Positions 1 to 9,704 are shown, counted from the first letter of the stretch. The stretch: DNA of 31,402 nt from Pseudomonadota bacterium (GCA_023418355.1 JAEZZU010000104.1:1-31402); one strand, 5' to 3'. Translations and numbers: made by a program. Notes: generated by a model from the sequence alone, not told the origin.

Positions 1-90
1 AGCCAGAAGTGGAGCATGCCCATCAGGGATTGGAAAGCTGCGCTGACACGCTTTACCATTGAGTTCGGAGACCGCATCTCTATCAACTAA
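1..90 (+). CDS. IS256-family transposase, C-terminal end only
   Basis: The frame is open from base 1 to a TAA at 88-90 and gives 29 residues. They include KWSMPIRDWKAALTRF followed by FGDRISIN, which matches the conserved tail of IS256-family (Transposase_mut) transposases, usually written W-x-MP-(I/V)-R-x-W-x-x-A-L-x-x-F. The element's terminal inverted repeat follows directly. The rest of the transposase lies left of the window, so I cannot tell whether it is intact. The assignment rests on the C-terminal motif and the adjacent repeat. Confidence 0.75.
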   Translation, partial: SQKWSMPIRDWKAALTRFTIEFGDRISIN

Positions 91-91
91 A

Positions 92-126
92 GTCCGAACC
101 GTTTACACAAAAATTCGGACACGCCC
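92..126 (+). repeat. Terminal inverted repeat of the IS256-family element
   Basis: Just after the transposase stop, the DNA reads GTCCGAACCGTTTACACAAA and ends near ACGCCCC. The ACCGTTTACACA core is typical of IS256-family ends. The segment also holds a small internal inverted repeat, GTCCGAA (92-98) and TTCGGAC (114-120). The exact outer boundary and the target duplication cannot be fixed because the other end of the element is outside the window. Confidence 0.6.
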
Positions 127-143
127 CAGGCCACCAGAACCCC

Positions 144-180
144 AAGCTCCTGATCAGCAATGATCAGGAGCTTTTCTGTT
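144..180 (+). terminator. Rho-independent terminator, 13-bp perfect stem
   Basis: AAGCTCCTGATCA (144-156) and TGATCAGGAGCTT (161-173) are perfect inverse complements around a GCAA tetraloop, followed by a T-rich tail. It lies about 18 bp right of the IS end. It would stop transcription leaving the transposase before recC, or it may be the original terminator of the gene into whose 3' flank the IS jumped. Confidence 0.8.
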
Positions 181-259
181 TTCTGCTGTTCGAAAAAGCA
201 AAGAGCTGCAACAAAAATAAAAGCATTTAGCGCTCATCAAATAAGACTTTGCAAGTCAA

Positions 260-306
260 ATAGCTTTGAAAGCATGGATTGACAGGCGCTAGCAGCTCTT
301 GTTTTT
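260..306 (+). repeat. Dispersed intergenic repeat, copy A (degenerate)
   Basis: This copy begins with ATAGCTTT, ends GGCGCTAGCAGCTCTTG plus a T tract, and resembles the copy after pldA (27984-28026), which has GGCGCTGGAAGCT before its T tract. The central part has diverged. Nothing else was recognised in 181-396 apart from the possible upstream recC start at 340. Confidence 0.45.
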
Positions 307-396
307 GAAGCTCTTGGTGCTTGTGCAGCCATCGCGGGCATGGCAAGCTCACAGTTTTGCTCCATACACCACAGAGAGGGACGCTTGGCTTCTTCC

Positions 397-3300
397 ATGT
401 CAACGGGCTTGGTGGCCCTGCACGGTAATTGCACCGAAACACTGGCCGATACGCTGATGGCGTGGATGCGCGCCCATCCGCTGCAGCCGCTGGAAACCGA
501 AGTCGTGCTGGTGCAAAGCAATGGCACGGCCGAGTGGTTCAAGATGCGCATGGCCGAGCAGCTGGGCGTGTGCGCGGCGGCCAAGGTGGAGTTGCCCGCG
601 CGCTTTATCTGGCGCACCTACCGGCAGATTCTGGGCAAGCATGCGGTGCCGCCATCGTCTCCGCTGGAGAAAGTGCCGCTGACCTGGCGGCTCATGCGTT
701 TGCTGCCCGGCCTGCTGCACGAACCCGCATTTGCGCCGATTGAAAACTTCCTGCGTCCGGGGGAGCCTGAGCGCCTGCTGCAGCTGGCGGAGCGTCTGGC
801 CGACCTGTTTGACCAGTACCAGGTCTACCGTGGTGACTGGCTCAAGGCCTGGGAAGCAGGGCGTGAGGTGCTCACCCATCCGGGCAAGCCGGACGAACCG
901 CTGGCGGAAGGACAGCGCTGGCAGGCCCAGCTGTGGCGTGCGGTGCTGGCTGATTTGTCCGAAGACGAAAAAGCCGCTACCCGAACGGCATTGCGCGAGC
1001 TGGTCATGCAGCGCCTGCGTGAGGCCGAGCCCGGCAGTCTGGATATTCCTCGTCGCGTGGTGCTGTTTGGACTGAGCCATGTGCCGCTGGCCATGCTGAG
1101 TTTTCTGGATGTGATTGCGCGCCACACCCAGGTGGTGCTGGCCGTGCCCAATCCCTGCCGCTACCACTGGGCCGATGCGATTGACGGGCGCGAGCTGCTG
1201 CGCATGCAGCGCCGCCGCCAGCCCTTGCGCAATGGTCAGGACCTGGCTGCTGTGCCACTCGAAGCCATGCACGCACATGCCCACCCGCTGCTGGCGGCAT
1301 GGGGGCGCCAGAGCCGCGACTATGTGCGCCTGCTTGACGAATACGACAACACGCTGCAGACCGCCGACCGCACGCACTGGCCGCGTGTGGATCTGTTTGA
1401 TGATGCGCCGGCTGACGAAGGCAGCCTGCTGCAGCAGGTGCAGCGCAGCATTCGCGACATGCTGCCGCTGGCCGAGCACCCCAGGGCCATGCAGCCGGAG
1501 CATTGCATTGCCGCGCAGGACCAGTCCATCGTCTTTCACAGCGCGCACAGTCTGGTGCGTGAACTGGAAGTGCTGCACGACCAGCTGCTGCAGCTGCTGG
1601 CGCAGCCACCTGCGCAGGGGCAGGCGCCGCTGCAGCCGCGCGATGTGATCGTCATGCTGCCGGACATTCAGACAGCAGCACCATCGATCCGCGCCGTGTT
1701 TGGCCAGTACGGCCGCCATGACCCGCGCTACATCCCCTTTGATATTGCCGACCTGAGCGCGCGTGCCGCCAGCCCCATGGTGGTGGCGCTGCAATGGCTG
1801 CTGCGTCTGCCGCAGCAGCGCTGCCGTCTGAGCGAGCTGTGCGATCTGCTCGATGTGCCCGCCGTGGCCGCACGCTTTGGCCTGTCGGCAGAGGATGTGC
1901 CGCAGCTCACGCAGTGGATGGCGGGTGCCGGCATCCGCTGGGGCCTGAATGCCGAGCAGCGTGGCAAGCTGGGGCTGCAGGCCTGTGGTGAGCACAACAG
2001 CGCCTGGTTTGGCTTGCGGCGCATGCTGCTGGGCTATGCCAGCGGCAGCCGCAGCGTGCAGGGCGATACGGGCTGGCAGAGTGCCGCGGCATGGGGCGAG
2101 ATTGAGCCCTACGACGAGGTTGGAGGGCTGGATGCCGAGCTGGCAGGCATTCTGGCTGCGGTACTCGAGCGCCTGATGCGCTGGTGGGATGAAGCGCTGG
2201 TCGATGCCGTGCCGGACGTCTGGGCGCAGCGCCTGCGCCAGCTGGCGCAGGATATGTTTGACCCACAGGATGATGTGGAGCGTGCCCTGCTCGATGGTCT
2301 GGAGAAGGCCCTCACGCGCTGGCAGGAAGCCTGTGACCAGGCGGGTTTTGTGCAGACGATTCCCTTGGCTGTGGCACAGGAAGCCTGGCTGCAGGCGCTG
2401 GAGCAGCCCTCGCTGGAGCAGCGCTTTCGCGCCGGTGGCGTGACCTTTGCTACGCCCATGCCCATGCGTGCGATTCCGTTTGAGGTGGTCTGCCTGCTGG
2501 GCATGAACGATGGCGACTATCCGCGCCGCGCCATGCGCAACGACTTTGACCTGATGCAGCAGCCCGGGCAGTACCGCCCGGGCGACCGCGCGCGCCGTGA
2601 CCATGACCGCCAGCTGATGCTGGAAGCGGTGCTGTCGGCCCGCCGCGTGCTCTACATCAGCTGGGCGGGGCACCATGTGCGTGACAACAGCGAGCAGCCG
2701 CCATCGGTGCTGGTGTCACAGCTGCGTGAATACCTGGCCGCTGGCTGGCGGGGTGAGCGCAAGGACCTGCTGGCCGAGCGCACCTGGCACCACCCGCTGC
2801 AGCCGTTCAGCCGCCGTTACTTTGAGCAGGACACGCAGCTGCTGACCTATGCCAGCGAATGGCGTGCGGCCCATGCGCAGCAGAATGTGGCCGTGGTGCA
2901 GGACATGCCAGCGCTGCATATGGAGGCGCAGGAGCCGCTGACCATCGACCGCCTGCACCGCTTTGTGCGCCATCCGGCCAAGGCGTTTTTTCAGCAGCGT
3001 CTGGGCGTGTACTTTGAGGCCGATGAGGATGCTGTGGAAGATGATGAGCTGTTTCAGCTCAATGGTCTGCAGGCCTATCAGCTGGTGGAGGAGTTGCAGC
3101 AGCAGTTTGTCGCAGACTGGGAGCAAAGCCGCCATGCCAAGGCCGATGGCGACGCGGTCGCGCAGCTGCTGCAGGCACGGCTGCTGAGCATGCAGCGTGC
3201 AGGCCGCCTGCCTCTGGCCGGTGTGGGGCAGCGCGAAGTGCAGCAATTGCAGGCCACGGTGCTGCCCTGTCTGCAGGAGTGGCAGCAGCGCAGGCAGGCC

Positions 3301-3915
3301 TTTCCACGCGCAGTGGAGCGCATGCGTGTGCACTTCAGGCATGCGGGCGTGGTGCTGGAGGACTGGCTGGACCAGCTGTGGGCCTCAGCAGACGAGGTGG
3401 CAGGCGTGGTGCCCATGTGGCTGCAGATGGACGCACGCGATGTGCTCGACAAGGACGGCCATCTGCGTAAGGACAAGCTGCTGCGCGTGTATCTGCGCAG
3501 CCTGGTCGCCGCTGCCTGTGGGGTGGAAGTGCAAGGGGTGCTGATCGGGCGCGACACGGCCTTGCATGTGCAGCCCATGGCGCAGGCCGATGCGCAGCAG
3601 GCGCTGCGGGATGTGCTCGAACTCTGGCTGCTGGGCCAGCAGTCGCCTTTGCCACTGCCCATGAAAACGGGCATGACCATGGCCTGGGAGGATGAGGCGG
3701 CTGCAAGAGCGGCCTATGAGGGCGGCTATGCAAGCACGGGCGAATACGAAGACATGTACTGGCAGCGTCTGTATCCGGACTTTGAGCATTTGAATGCCGA
3801 TGGACGCCTGCACGATCTGGCACTGGCCGTCTATGGGCCTATGGAGGCCTGGCTGCAGCAGTGTGTGGAGAACGTGGGCTGGATACACCACGCAGAACAG
3901 GGAGGGCATGCATGA
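397..3915 (+). CDS. recC: RecC subunit of exodeoxyribonuclease V (RecBCD)
   Basis: RecC recognises Chi and holds RecB and RecD in the DNA-end-processing helicase/nuclease used for double-strand-break repair. From ATG 397 the protein is 1172 residues (E. coli RecC is 1122). Visible family signatures are VVLVQSNGTAEWFKMRMAE near the N-terminus, FHSAHSLVRELEVLHDQLL after the first helicase-like region, PMRAIPFEVVCLLGMNDGDY (about residue 688), and LTIDRLHRFVRHPAKAFFQQ opening the nuclease-like C-terminal domain. As expected for RecC, no intact Walker A motif is seen. The frame is open upstream to an ATG at 340; I chose 397 because homology-like sequence begins at STGLVALHGN and the preceding 19 residues look non-conserved, but neither start has a convincing Shine-Dalgarno. 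The stop overlaps recB by 4 bp. Confidence 0.93.
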   Translation: MSTGLVALHGNCTETLADTLMAWMRAHPLQPLETEVVLVQSNGTAEWFKMRMAEQLGVCAAAKVELPARFIWRTYRQILGKHAVPPSSPLEKVPLTWRLMRLLPGLLHEPAFAPIENFLRPGEPERLLQLAERLADLFDQYQVYRGDWLKAWEAGREVLTHPGKPDEPLAEGQRWQAQLWRAVLADLSEDEKAATRTALRELVMQRLREAEPGSLDIPRRVVLFGLSHVPLAMLSFLDVIARHTQVVLAVPNPCRYHWADAIDGRELLRMQRRRQPLRNGQDLAAVPLEAMHAHAHPLLAAWGRQSRDYVRLLDEYDNTLQTADRTHWPRVDLFDDAPADEGSLLQQVQRSIRDMLPLAEHPRAMQPEHCIAAQDQSIVFHSAHSLVRELEVLHDQLLQLLAQPPAQGQAPLQPRDVIVMLPDIQTAAPSIRAVFGQYGRHDPRYIPFDIADLSARAASPMVVALQWLLRLPQQRCRLSELCDLLDVPAVAARFGLSAEDVPQLTQWMAGAGIRWGLNAEQRGKLGLQACGEHNSAWFGLRRMLLGYASGSRSVQGDTGWQSAAAWGEIEPYDEVGGLDAELAGILAAVLERLMRWWDEALVDAVPDVWAQRLRQLAQDMFDPQDDVERALLDGLEKALTRWQEACDQAGFVQTIPLAVAQEAWLQALEQPSLEQRFRAGGVTFATPMPMRAIPFEVVCLLGMNDGDYPRRAMRNDFDLMQQPGQYRPGDRARRDHDRQLMLEAVLSARRVLYISWAGHHVRDNSEQPPSVLVSQLREYLAAGWRGERKDLLAERTWHHPLQPFSRRYFEQDTQLLTYASEWRAAHAQQNVAVVQDMPALHMEAQEPLTIDRLHRFVRHPAKAFFQQRLGVYFEADEDAVEDDELFQLNGLQAYQLVEELQQQFVADWEQSRHAKADGDAVAQLLQARLLSMQRAGRLPLAGVGQREVQQLQATVLPCLQEWQQRRQAFPRAVERMRVHFRHAGVVLEDWLDQLWASADEVAGVVPMWLQMDARDVLDKDGHLRKDKLLRVYLRSLVAAACGVEVQGVLIGRDTALHVQPMAQADAQQALRDVLELWLLGQQSPLPLPMKTGMTMAWEDEAAARAAYEGGYASTGEYEDMYWQRLYPDFEHLNADGRLHDLALAVYGPMEAWLQQCVENVGWIHHAEQGGHA

Positions 3916-6900
3916 CGCAGCGCCACGTATTGGATGCACGCAGCTTTCCGCTGCATGGCAGCCGTTTGATTGAAGCCAGCGCGGGCACCGGCAAGACCTG
4001 GACGATTGCCGCGCTCTATGTTCGGCTGGTGCTGGGGCACGGTGGTGAGCACGCCTTTCGCAAGGCGCTGATGCCGGCGGACATTCTGGTCATGACCTTC
4101 ACGCGTGCGGCCACGCGCGAGCTGTCGGACCGCATTCGCGCACGCCTGGTGCAGGCAGCGGCGTATTTCCGCGGGCAGCTGCCTGAGCAGGAGCAGGCCA
4201 GCCCCGATCCATTTTTGCTGGATCTGATGGAGGCCTATCCCGAAGTTGCGCAGCGCGAACGTGCAGCCTGGCAGCTGGCCATGGCGGCCGAGTCCATGGA
4301 CGATGCCGCCATCTTCACCATTGATGCCTGGTGCCAGCGCATGCTGCGCGAACATGCATTTGACAGTGGCAATCTGTTTGACGAGGAGCTGGAGAGTGAT
4401 GAATCGCAGCGCCTAATGGAAGCTGCGCAGGACTACTGGCGCCAGCAGTGCTACCCGCTGCAAGGGCAGGAGCTGACGGCAGTCCTGCAGGTGTGGAAGC
4501 ACTTCGACCAGTGCTACGAGGCCCTGCGCAGCTTGCGCACTGAAGACCTGGCCAGCTTTGCGCCCACCGGGCAGAGTCTGCAGCAGCTGGTGCAGCAGGC
4601 GCAGGCCGCGCAGCAGGAATTGGTGCAGCCCTGGAAAGCAGCATTTCCGCGTTTTCGTGAATGGCTGCTGCAACAGGTGCAGGACACGCCGGATCACTGG
4701 AACGGTAATCGTTTCAGCGCCAAGCAGGTGCAGGACTGGGTACAGGCGCTGGGCGCATGGGTGGAAGCGCCCGAAGTCGCAGATTTCTGGAGTGCCAAGG
4801 AATACGCGACTGCACGCCAGAATCTGTGTGCCAGTGTGATGCCCAGTTGCCGTAAAAAAGGAGCACCGCCGCTGGATGTACCACCAGAGGCCTATGCCTT
4901 TGAGGAACTGGCTGCGCAGATGGCGCAGCAGCCCAGTCTTCGCGTGCAGATGCTGGCCCATGCCGCGGCCTATGTGCACCAGCGCATGCAGTGGCTCAAG
5001 CAGCAGGCGCGTACCTTTGGCTTTGCCGACATGCTCGAGCGCCTGGACAAGGCGCTGTCCGGCGAAAACGGCGAGGCCTTGCGCAAGCGCATCATCGAAC
5101 AGTATCCGGTGGCGCTGATTGATGAGTTTCAGGACACCTCACCACTGCAGTACCGCCTGTTTGACCAGATCTACCGGACGGCTGACAACGATGATCAAAG
5201 TGCCCTGCTGCTGATTGGCGACCCCAAGCAGTCCATCTACGGCTTTCGTGGTGCCGACATCTACAGCTATCTGCGTGCGCGTGAGGCCACGGAAGGGCGC
5301 CACTATGTGCTGGACGTGAACTACCGCTCCACCGAAGCCGTGGTGCAGGCCGTCAACCGCTGGTTTGCACAGGCAGAAGCACGCCCCGGATATGGGGCCT
5401 TCATGTTCCGTGAGGCGCAGCACAAACCGCTGCCGTTTGATGCCGTGCGTGCCAAAGGCCGTGCCGAGCAGCTGCAGGTGGACGGTCAGCCCATCCCCGC
5501 CATGACTGTGGTGTGGCAGGACGCGCAGGGTGAGCCGGTGAACGCAGAGACGATGCTGAAGCAGATGTCCCGCGCCTGTGCCGAACAGATCGTGCAGTGG
5601 CTCAACGATGCCAAGGTCGGTTTCGCAGAGGATGGCAAACCGCTGCAGCGCCTGCGTCCGCGCGATATGGCTGTGCTGGTGCGCACAGGCAAACAGGCCG
5701 CCGCCGTGCGCCGCGAGCTGCAGCGCCGCCATGTGGCCTCCGTGTATCTGTCGGATCAGGAGTCTGTGTTTGCCAGCGCTGAGGCGCAGGACCTGCTGGT
5801 ATGGCTGCGCGCCGTGGCTGCGCCGCGCGATGCGCGTGCCGTGCGCGCCGGGCTGGCGACACGCATCATGGGGCTTTCGCTGGAGCAGCTGGCCTGGCTG
5901 ACAGCCGATGATGAAGCCTTTGATGCCAAAAGCCAGGTCGTGGCCGAACTGCACAGCGTCTGGCAGACGCAGGGCGTGTTGGCCATGCTGCGCCAGACGC
6001 TGCACCGCATGGAGCTGCCAGCGCTGTGGCTGGCGGAAACCGGCGGTGAGCGGCGGCTGACCAACTATCTGCACCTGGCGGAGCTGCTGCAAAACGCCAG
6101 TGCCACGCTGGAGGGGGAGCAGGCACTGATCCGCTGGCTGGCCATGCAGATCGAGAACCCCGGGCAGGGCAGTGACGAGCAGGTGGTGCGGCTGGAAAGC
6201 GATGAGGATCTGGTCAAGGTCGTCACCGTGCACAAGAGCAAGGGGCTGGAATATCCGGTGGTGTTTCTGCCCTTTGCGGCGGACTTTCGCGAGTATTCCG
6301 ACAGTCTGGTGCGCGTGCCTCAGCCGGATGGCCGCCGCAGCGTGGATCTGCAGCCTACGCCCGAGGCCAGACAGCAGGCCGACAAGGAGCGGCTGCGCGA
6401 AGACATCCGCCTGCTGTATGTGGCTCTGACGCGGCCCCGCCATGCGATCTGGGTAGGCATCAGCGCGCTGCGCAAGGGCAACAGCGGGAAATGCGTGAAC
6501 CACAAGGGCGCTTGTGGCTATCTGCTCAATGGTGGGCAGGAGGCATCCGTACAGGGCTGGCGTGATGCACTGCAGGCGCTGGCAGATGGGTGCAGTGATA
6601 TTCAGGTGCAGCCTGTGCCTGCGCTGTCGTCACCCACCCTGTATCGCAGCAGCGATGCACCGCCCCCGCTGTGCGTGCCGCAGGCGTATGACGCCCAGTT
6701 CGACACGCAATGGAGCATTGCCAGCTTCACGCGCCTGGTGCGTGGCAAGAGCAGTGAGGTCACCGTGCTGCCCGTGGCGGCCATGGCACCGGCTGATGAC
6801 GAGCGCACGCTGGATGTCGCCGCCGTTGGCCGTCGCCCACTTCCTGCAGCCAACGACAGCAGCGCGGTCTGGCACCGCTTTATGCGTGGCGAGTTGGTGG

Positions 6901-7589
6901 GGAACTTCATCCACGAGCAGCTGGAGTGGCTGGAAGGCGAGGACTTTGCCCTGGAAGCCGATGGGCAAGGCCGCCTGAGCGAACAGTTGCTGCGCCGCTG
7001 CGAACGTGCTGGCCGCACCGAGCAGGCGCAGGACACGCTGCAGTGGCTGCGCCATGTGGTGCACCACCCGCTGCCACCGCTGGACTGCAGCCTGGCGCAA
7101 ATCCGCACACGCCTGCCGGAAATGGAATTCTGGCTGCCCATTGCGCAGCTGCCTGCGCGCGAGGTGGATGCCTTGTGCCGCCAGTACATCCTGCCCGACA
7201 TGGAGCGCCCCACGCTGCCAGACCGCAGCCTGCACGGCATGCTGATGGGCTTTGCCGACCTGGTCTTTGTGCATGAAGGGCGCTACTGGGTGCTGGATTA
7301 CAAGACCAACTATCTGGGCACAGATGGCAGTGCCTACCATGCTGCTGCCCTGCAGCAGGCCATGCTGCAGCACCGCTATGACGTGCAGGCGGCGCTGTAC
7401 CTGCTGGCCCTGCACAGCCTGCTGCAAAGCCGTCTGGGCGACGCGTATGACCCGGCACAGCAGCTGGGTGGCGCGCTGTATTTCTTCCTGCGTGGCATGG
7501 ACGGCCCGGCCCAGGGTGTGCATGTAGTGCCCCCCATGCTGGAGCTGCTGGACGCCCTGCAGGCATTGATCAACGAGGTGCAGGCATGA
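3912..7589 (+). CDS. recB: RecB helicase/nuclease subunit of exodeoxyribonuclease V
   Basis: RecB is the 3'-5' SF1A helicase and the only nuclease of RecBCD, and loads RecA after Chi. The protein has 1225 residues. The helicase motifs are all present: Walker A SAGTGKT (K28), Ia VMTFTRAATREL, II DEFQDT (D404), III IGDPKQSIYGFRGAD, IV VNYRSTEAV, V TVHKSKGLEYPVV and VI LYVALTRPRHA. The C-terminal nuclease has FIHEQLEWL (H1001), GFADLVF (D1116) and LDYKTNYLG (D1129, K1131), the expected metal-binding and catalytic set, so it should be active. Start: the ATG at 3912 overlaps the recC stop (ATGA) and has GGAGGG six bases upstream; the open frame reaches back to 3861 but that extension lies inside recC. 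Translational coupling to recC is likely. Confidence 0.96.
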   Translation: MTQRHVLDARSFPLHGSRLIEASAGTGKTWTIAALYVRLVLGHGGEHAFRKALMPADILVMTFTRAATRELSDRIRARLVQAAAYFRGQLPEQEQASPDPFLLDLMEAYPEVAQRERAAWQLAMAAESMDDAAIFTIDAWCQRMLREHAFDSGNLFDEELESDESQRLMEAAQDYWRQQCYPLQGQELTAVLQVWKHFDQCYEALRSLRTEDLASFAPTGQSLQQLVQQAQAAQQELVQPWKAAFPRFREWLLQQVQDTPDHWNGNRFSAKQVQDWVQALGAWVEAPEVADFWSAKEYATARQNLCASVMPSCRKKGAPPLDVPPEAYAFEELAAQMAQQPSLRVQMLAHAAAYVHQRMQWLKQQARTFGFADMLERLDKALSGENGEALRKRIIEQYPVALIDEFQDTSPLQYRLFDQIYRTADNDDQSALLLIGDPKQSIYGFRGADIYSYLRAREATEGRHYVLDVNYRSTEAVVQAVNRWFAQAEARPGYGAFMFREAQHKPLPFDAVRAKGRAEQLQVDGQPIPAMTVVWQDAQGEPVNAETMLKQMSRACAEQIVQWLNDAKVGFAEDGKPLQRLRPRDMAVLVRTGKQAAAVRRELQRRHVASVYLSDQESVFASAEAQDLLVWLRAVAAPRDARAVRAGLATRIMGLSLEQLAWLTADDEAFDAKSQVVAELHSVWQTQGVLAMLRQTLHRMELPALWLAETGGERRLTNYLHLAELLQNASATLEGEQALIRWLAMQIENPGQGSDEQVVRLESDEDLVKVVTVHKSKGLEYPVVFLPFAADFREYSDSLVRVPQPDGRRSVDLQPTPEARQQADKERLREDIRLLYVALTRPRHAIWVGISALRKGNSGKCVNHKGACGYLLNGGQEASVQGWRDALQALADGCSDIQVQPVPALSSPTLYRSSDAPPPLCVPQAYDAQFDTQWSIASFTRLVRGKSSEVTVLPVAAMAPADDERTLDVAAVGRRPLPAANDSSAVWHRFMRGELVGNFIHEQLEWLEGEDFALEADGQGRLSEQLLRRCERAGRTEQAQDTLQWLRHVVHHPLPPLDCSLAQIRTRLPEMEFWLPIAQLPAREVDALCRQYILPDMERPTLPDRSLHGMLMGFADLVFVHEGRYWVLDYKTNYLGTDGSAYHAAALQQAMLQHRYDVQAALYLLALHSLLQSRLGDAYDPAQQLGGALYFFLRGMDGPAQGVHVVPPMLELLDALQALINEVQA

Positions 7590-9652
7590 GCCGCAAACAC
7601 CATCTGGATACCCATACCCTGGAACTGTTCGCGGCTGAAGCCGATGCCCCTGTGACCGCACGCAGCGTGCTGGATGTGCTGCGTCTGTGGGCCGATGCAG
7701 GCATGCTGCGGCGGCTGGATGTGGCGCTGGCCGTGTGGCTGCACGAGCAGGACCCGCAGGTGCAGCCCTGCGTGCTGGTGGCGGTGGCCATGCTGGCGCA
7801 GATGGAAGGGCGTGGTCACAGCTGCCTGCCGCTGGCCGAGCTGGTGGCAGCGCCCAACAGTGTGCTGGGCTGGGATGCCGAAGACCTGCCCCATCTGCAG
7901 GCGCTGTGGGCGCGGCTGCCCAGCGCATGTGCGCAGTGGCTGCAGGCATTGCAGGCCTGCCCGCTGGTGCGCACGGCCACCCAGGCAGACCGCGCACAGC
8001 CGCTGGTGCTGGCAGCGGTGGAGAGCGCCCAGCCACTGCTGTATCTGCGCCGCTACTGGGACTACGAACGCACGGTGGCCGCGCACATCCTGCAGCGCAG
8101 TACTGCGGCTGGCGTACAGGTGCCTGAGCAGGCCGCACGCCAGTGGCTGGATCGTTTCTTTCCCGCCGCTGCAGATGCGGGCTGCAACTGGCAGAAAGTG
8201 GCCTGTGCAGTGGCGCTGCGCGGACGTTTTTCGGTCATCACCGGCGGCCCCGGTACGGGCAAGACCTATACCGCAGCGCGTCTGCTGGCGCTGTTGTTTG
8301 CCACGGCGGCGCAGCCGGATCAGCTGCGTGTGGCACTGGCTGCGCCCACAGGCAAGGCGGCAGCGCGGCTGAAAGAGTCGATTGAATCGGCACTCAAGGG
8401 CCTGCAGCAAGTGGTGGGCGATGCGCTGGATCTGCAGGCGCTGGTCCAGCGTGTGGGCGCTGCGCGGACCCTGCACTCGCTGCTGGGCGCGCGGCCCGAT
8501 ACGCGGCATTGGGGCTTTCATGCCGGGCGGCCGCTGGATGTGGATGTGCTCATCGTGGATGAGGCTTCCATGGTGCATCTGGAGATGATGTCTGCCCTGC
8601 TCGATGCCCTGCCTCCACATGCACGCCTGGTGCTGCTCGGGGACAAGGACCAGCTGGCTTCGGTCGAGGCCGGTGCGGTGCTCGGCGATCTGTGCCGCGA
8701 TGCACAGGCGGGGCACTATGGCGCAGCCACCGTGGACTATGTGGCCCGTGTGGCAGGTGAGCAGATTCCTGCACCATTCCACGCAGATGCCATGGTGCCC
8801 GCGCTGGCACAGCAGACCGTGATGCTGCGCGAAAGCCGCCGTTTCAGCGGGCCGATTGCGCAGCTGGCGCTGGCCGTCAATGCGGGCGATGTGGTGCGTA
8901 GCCACGAGCTGCTGGCAGCATGTGGCGTGCAGGACCCGGTCTTCATGCAGGCCGGTGGCGCAGTGCAGCGCGTGCACCAGCTGGCCTGGCAGGGGCGGGG
9001 CTCCGCCGTCGGTTACCAGCCTTTTGCGCAGGCACTGCAGCGCTGGGCGGAGCTGGAAAAGTCCGCAGATCTGGCCGCACAGCATGAGGGCTGGGTGCGC
9101 GAAGTCATCACCGCGTTTGAGCGCTTCCGCCTGCTGTGCGCGGTGCGTGAAGGTGAATGGGGTGTGGCAGGGCTGAACACTGCGGTGCAGCAGCTGCTGG
9201 CGCGGCAGGGTGTGATTCCCAAGGAGCCTGGCGAGTGGTACCGGGGCCGCCCGGTCATGGTCACGCGCAACGATGCGGCTCTGGGCGTGTTCAATGGCGA
9301 TATTGGCATTGCCTTGCCCAGTGCCGCGCCGGGCCACCCCTTGCGCGTGTACTTTCTGCAGGGCGAGCAGCTGCATGCAGTCAGCGTGGCCCGTCTGGCG
9401 CATGTGGATACCGCGTTTGCCATGACGGTGCACAAAAGCCAGGGCTCGGAGTTTGAACACACGGCGCTGGTGCTCTCGGCCAAGGCTGGCTCGGTGCTGG
9501 GGCGTGAGCTGGTCTATACCGGCATCACGCGCGCGCGCAGCGCGTTTACGCTGATGGCAGAAGATGGCCGCCTGCTGGCGCAGGCCATTGGCGCACCTAC
9601 ACGCAGGGCCAGTGGCTTGCTGCGGTTTCTGGAAGGTGAATTGCAGGGCTGA
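7586..9652 (+). CDS. recD: RecD helicase subunit of exodeoxyribonuclease V
   Basis: RecD is the 5'-3' SF1B helicase that drives the faster motor of RecBCD. The protein has 688 residues, longer than the E. coli protein (608). Motifs in order are Walker A TGGPGTGKTYTAARLL (G223-T227), APTGKAAARLKESI, Walker B LIVDEASMVHLEMM, LLGDKDQLASVEAGAV, LRESRRF, TVHKSQGSEFEHTALVL and YTGITRARSAF. The ATG overlaps the recB stop by 4 bp (ATGA), so recC, recB and recD form one coupled operon. The ptrA (pitrilysin) gene that lies between recC and recB in E. coli is absent here. A decayed terminator-like repeat follows the stop. Confidence 0.95.
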   Translation: MSRKHHLDTHTLELFAAEADAPVTARSVLDVLRLWADAGMLRRLDVALAVWLHEQDPQVQPCVLVAVAMLAQMEGRGHSCLPLAELVAAPNSVLGWDAEDLPHLQALWARLPSACAQWLQALQACPLVRTATQADRAQPLVLAAVESAQPLLYLRRYWDYERTVAAHILQRSTAAGVQVPEQAARQWLDRFFPAAADAGCNWQKVACAVALRGRFSVITGGPGTGKTYTAARLLALLFATAAQPDQLRVALAAPTGKAAARLKESIESALKGLQQVVGDALDLQALVQRVGAARTLHSLLGARPDTRHWGFHAGRPLDVDVLIVDEASMVHLEMMSALLDALPPHARLVLLGDKDQLASVEAGAVLGDLCRDAQAGHYGAATVDYVARVAGEQIPAPFHADAMVPALAQQTVMLRESRRFSGPIAQLALAVNAGDVVRSHELLAACGVQDPVFMQAGGAVQRVHQLAWQGRGSAVGYQPFAQALQRWAELEKSADLAAQHEGWVREVITAFERFRLLCAVREGEWGVAGLNTAVQQLLARQGVIPKEPGEWYRGRPVMVTRNDAALGVFNGDIGIALPSAAPGHPLRVYFLQGEQLHAVSVARLAHVDTAFAMTVHKSQGSEFEHTALVLSAKAGSVLGRELVYTGITRARSAFTLMAEDGRLLAQAIGAPTRRASGLLRFLEGELQG

Positions 9653-9658
9653 AAATGT

Positions 9659-9704
9659 ATAGCTGCTAGCGCTTTCTGCATAAGCCTTAGAGGCATATTT
9701 TTCT
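9659..9704 (+). repeat. Dispersed intergenic repeat, copy B
   Basis: This copy follows the recD stop and reads ATAGCTGCTAGCGCTTTCTG, then CATAAGCCTTAGAGGCAT and a T tract. Its AGCGCTTTCTGCA core (9668-9680) differs at one base from the cores at 19633-19645 (reverse strand) and 27993-28005. The arms pair poorly here, so any terminator activity for recD would be weak. Confidence 0.65.

Noticed and set aside
400..2676. 758-residue minus-strand open frame inside recC
   Set aside because: It is antisense to a clear RecC frame, has a His/Gln/Arg-rich composition typical of reversed GC-rich coding DNA, and no domain.
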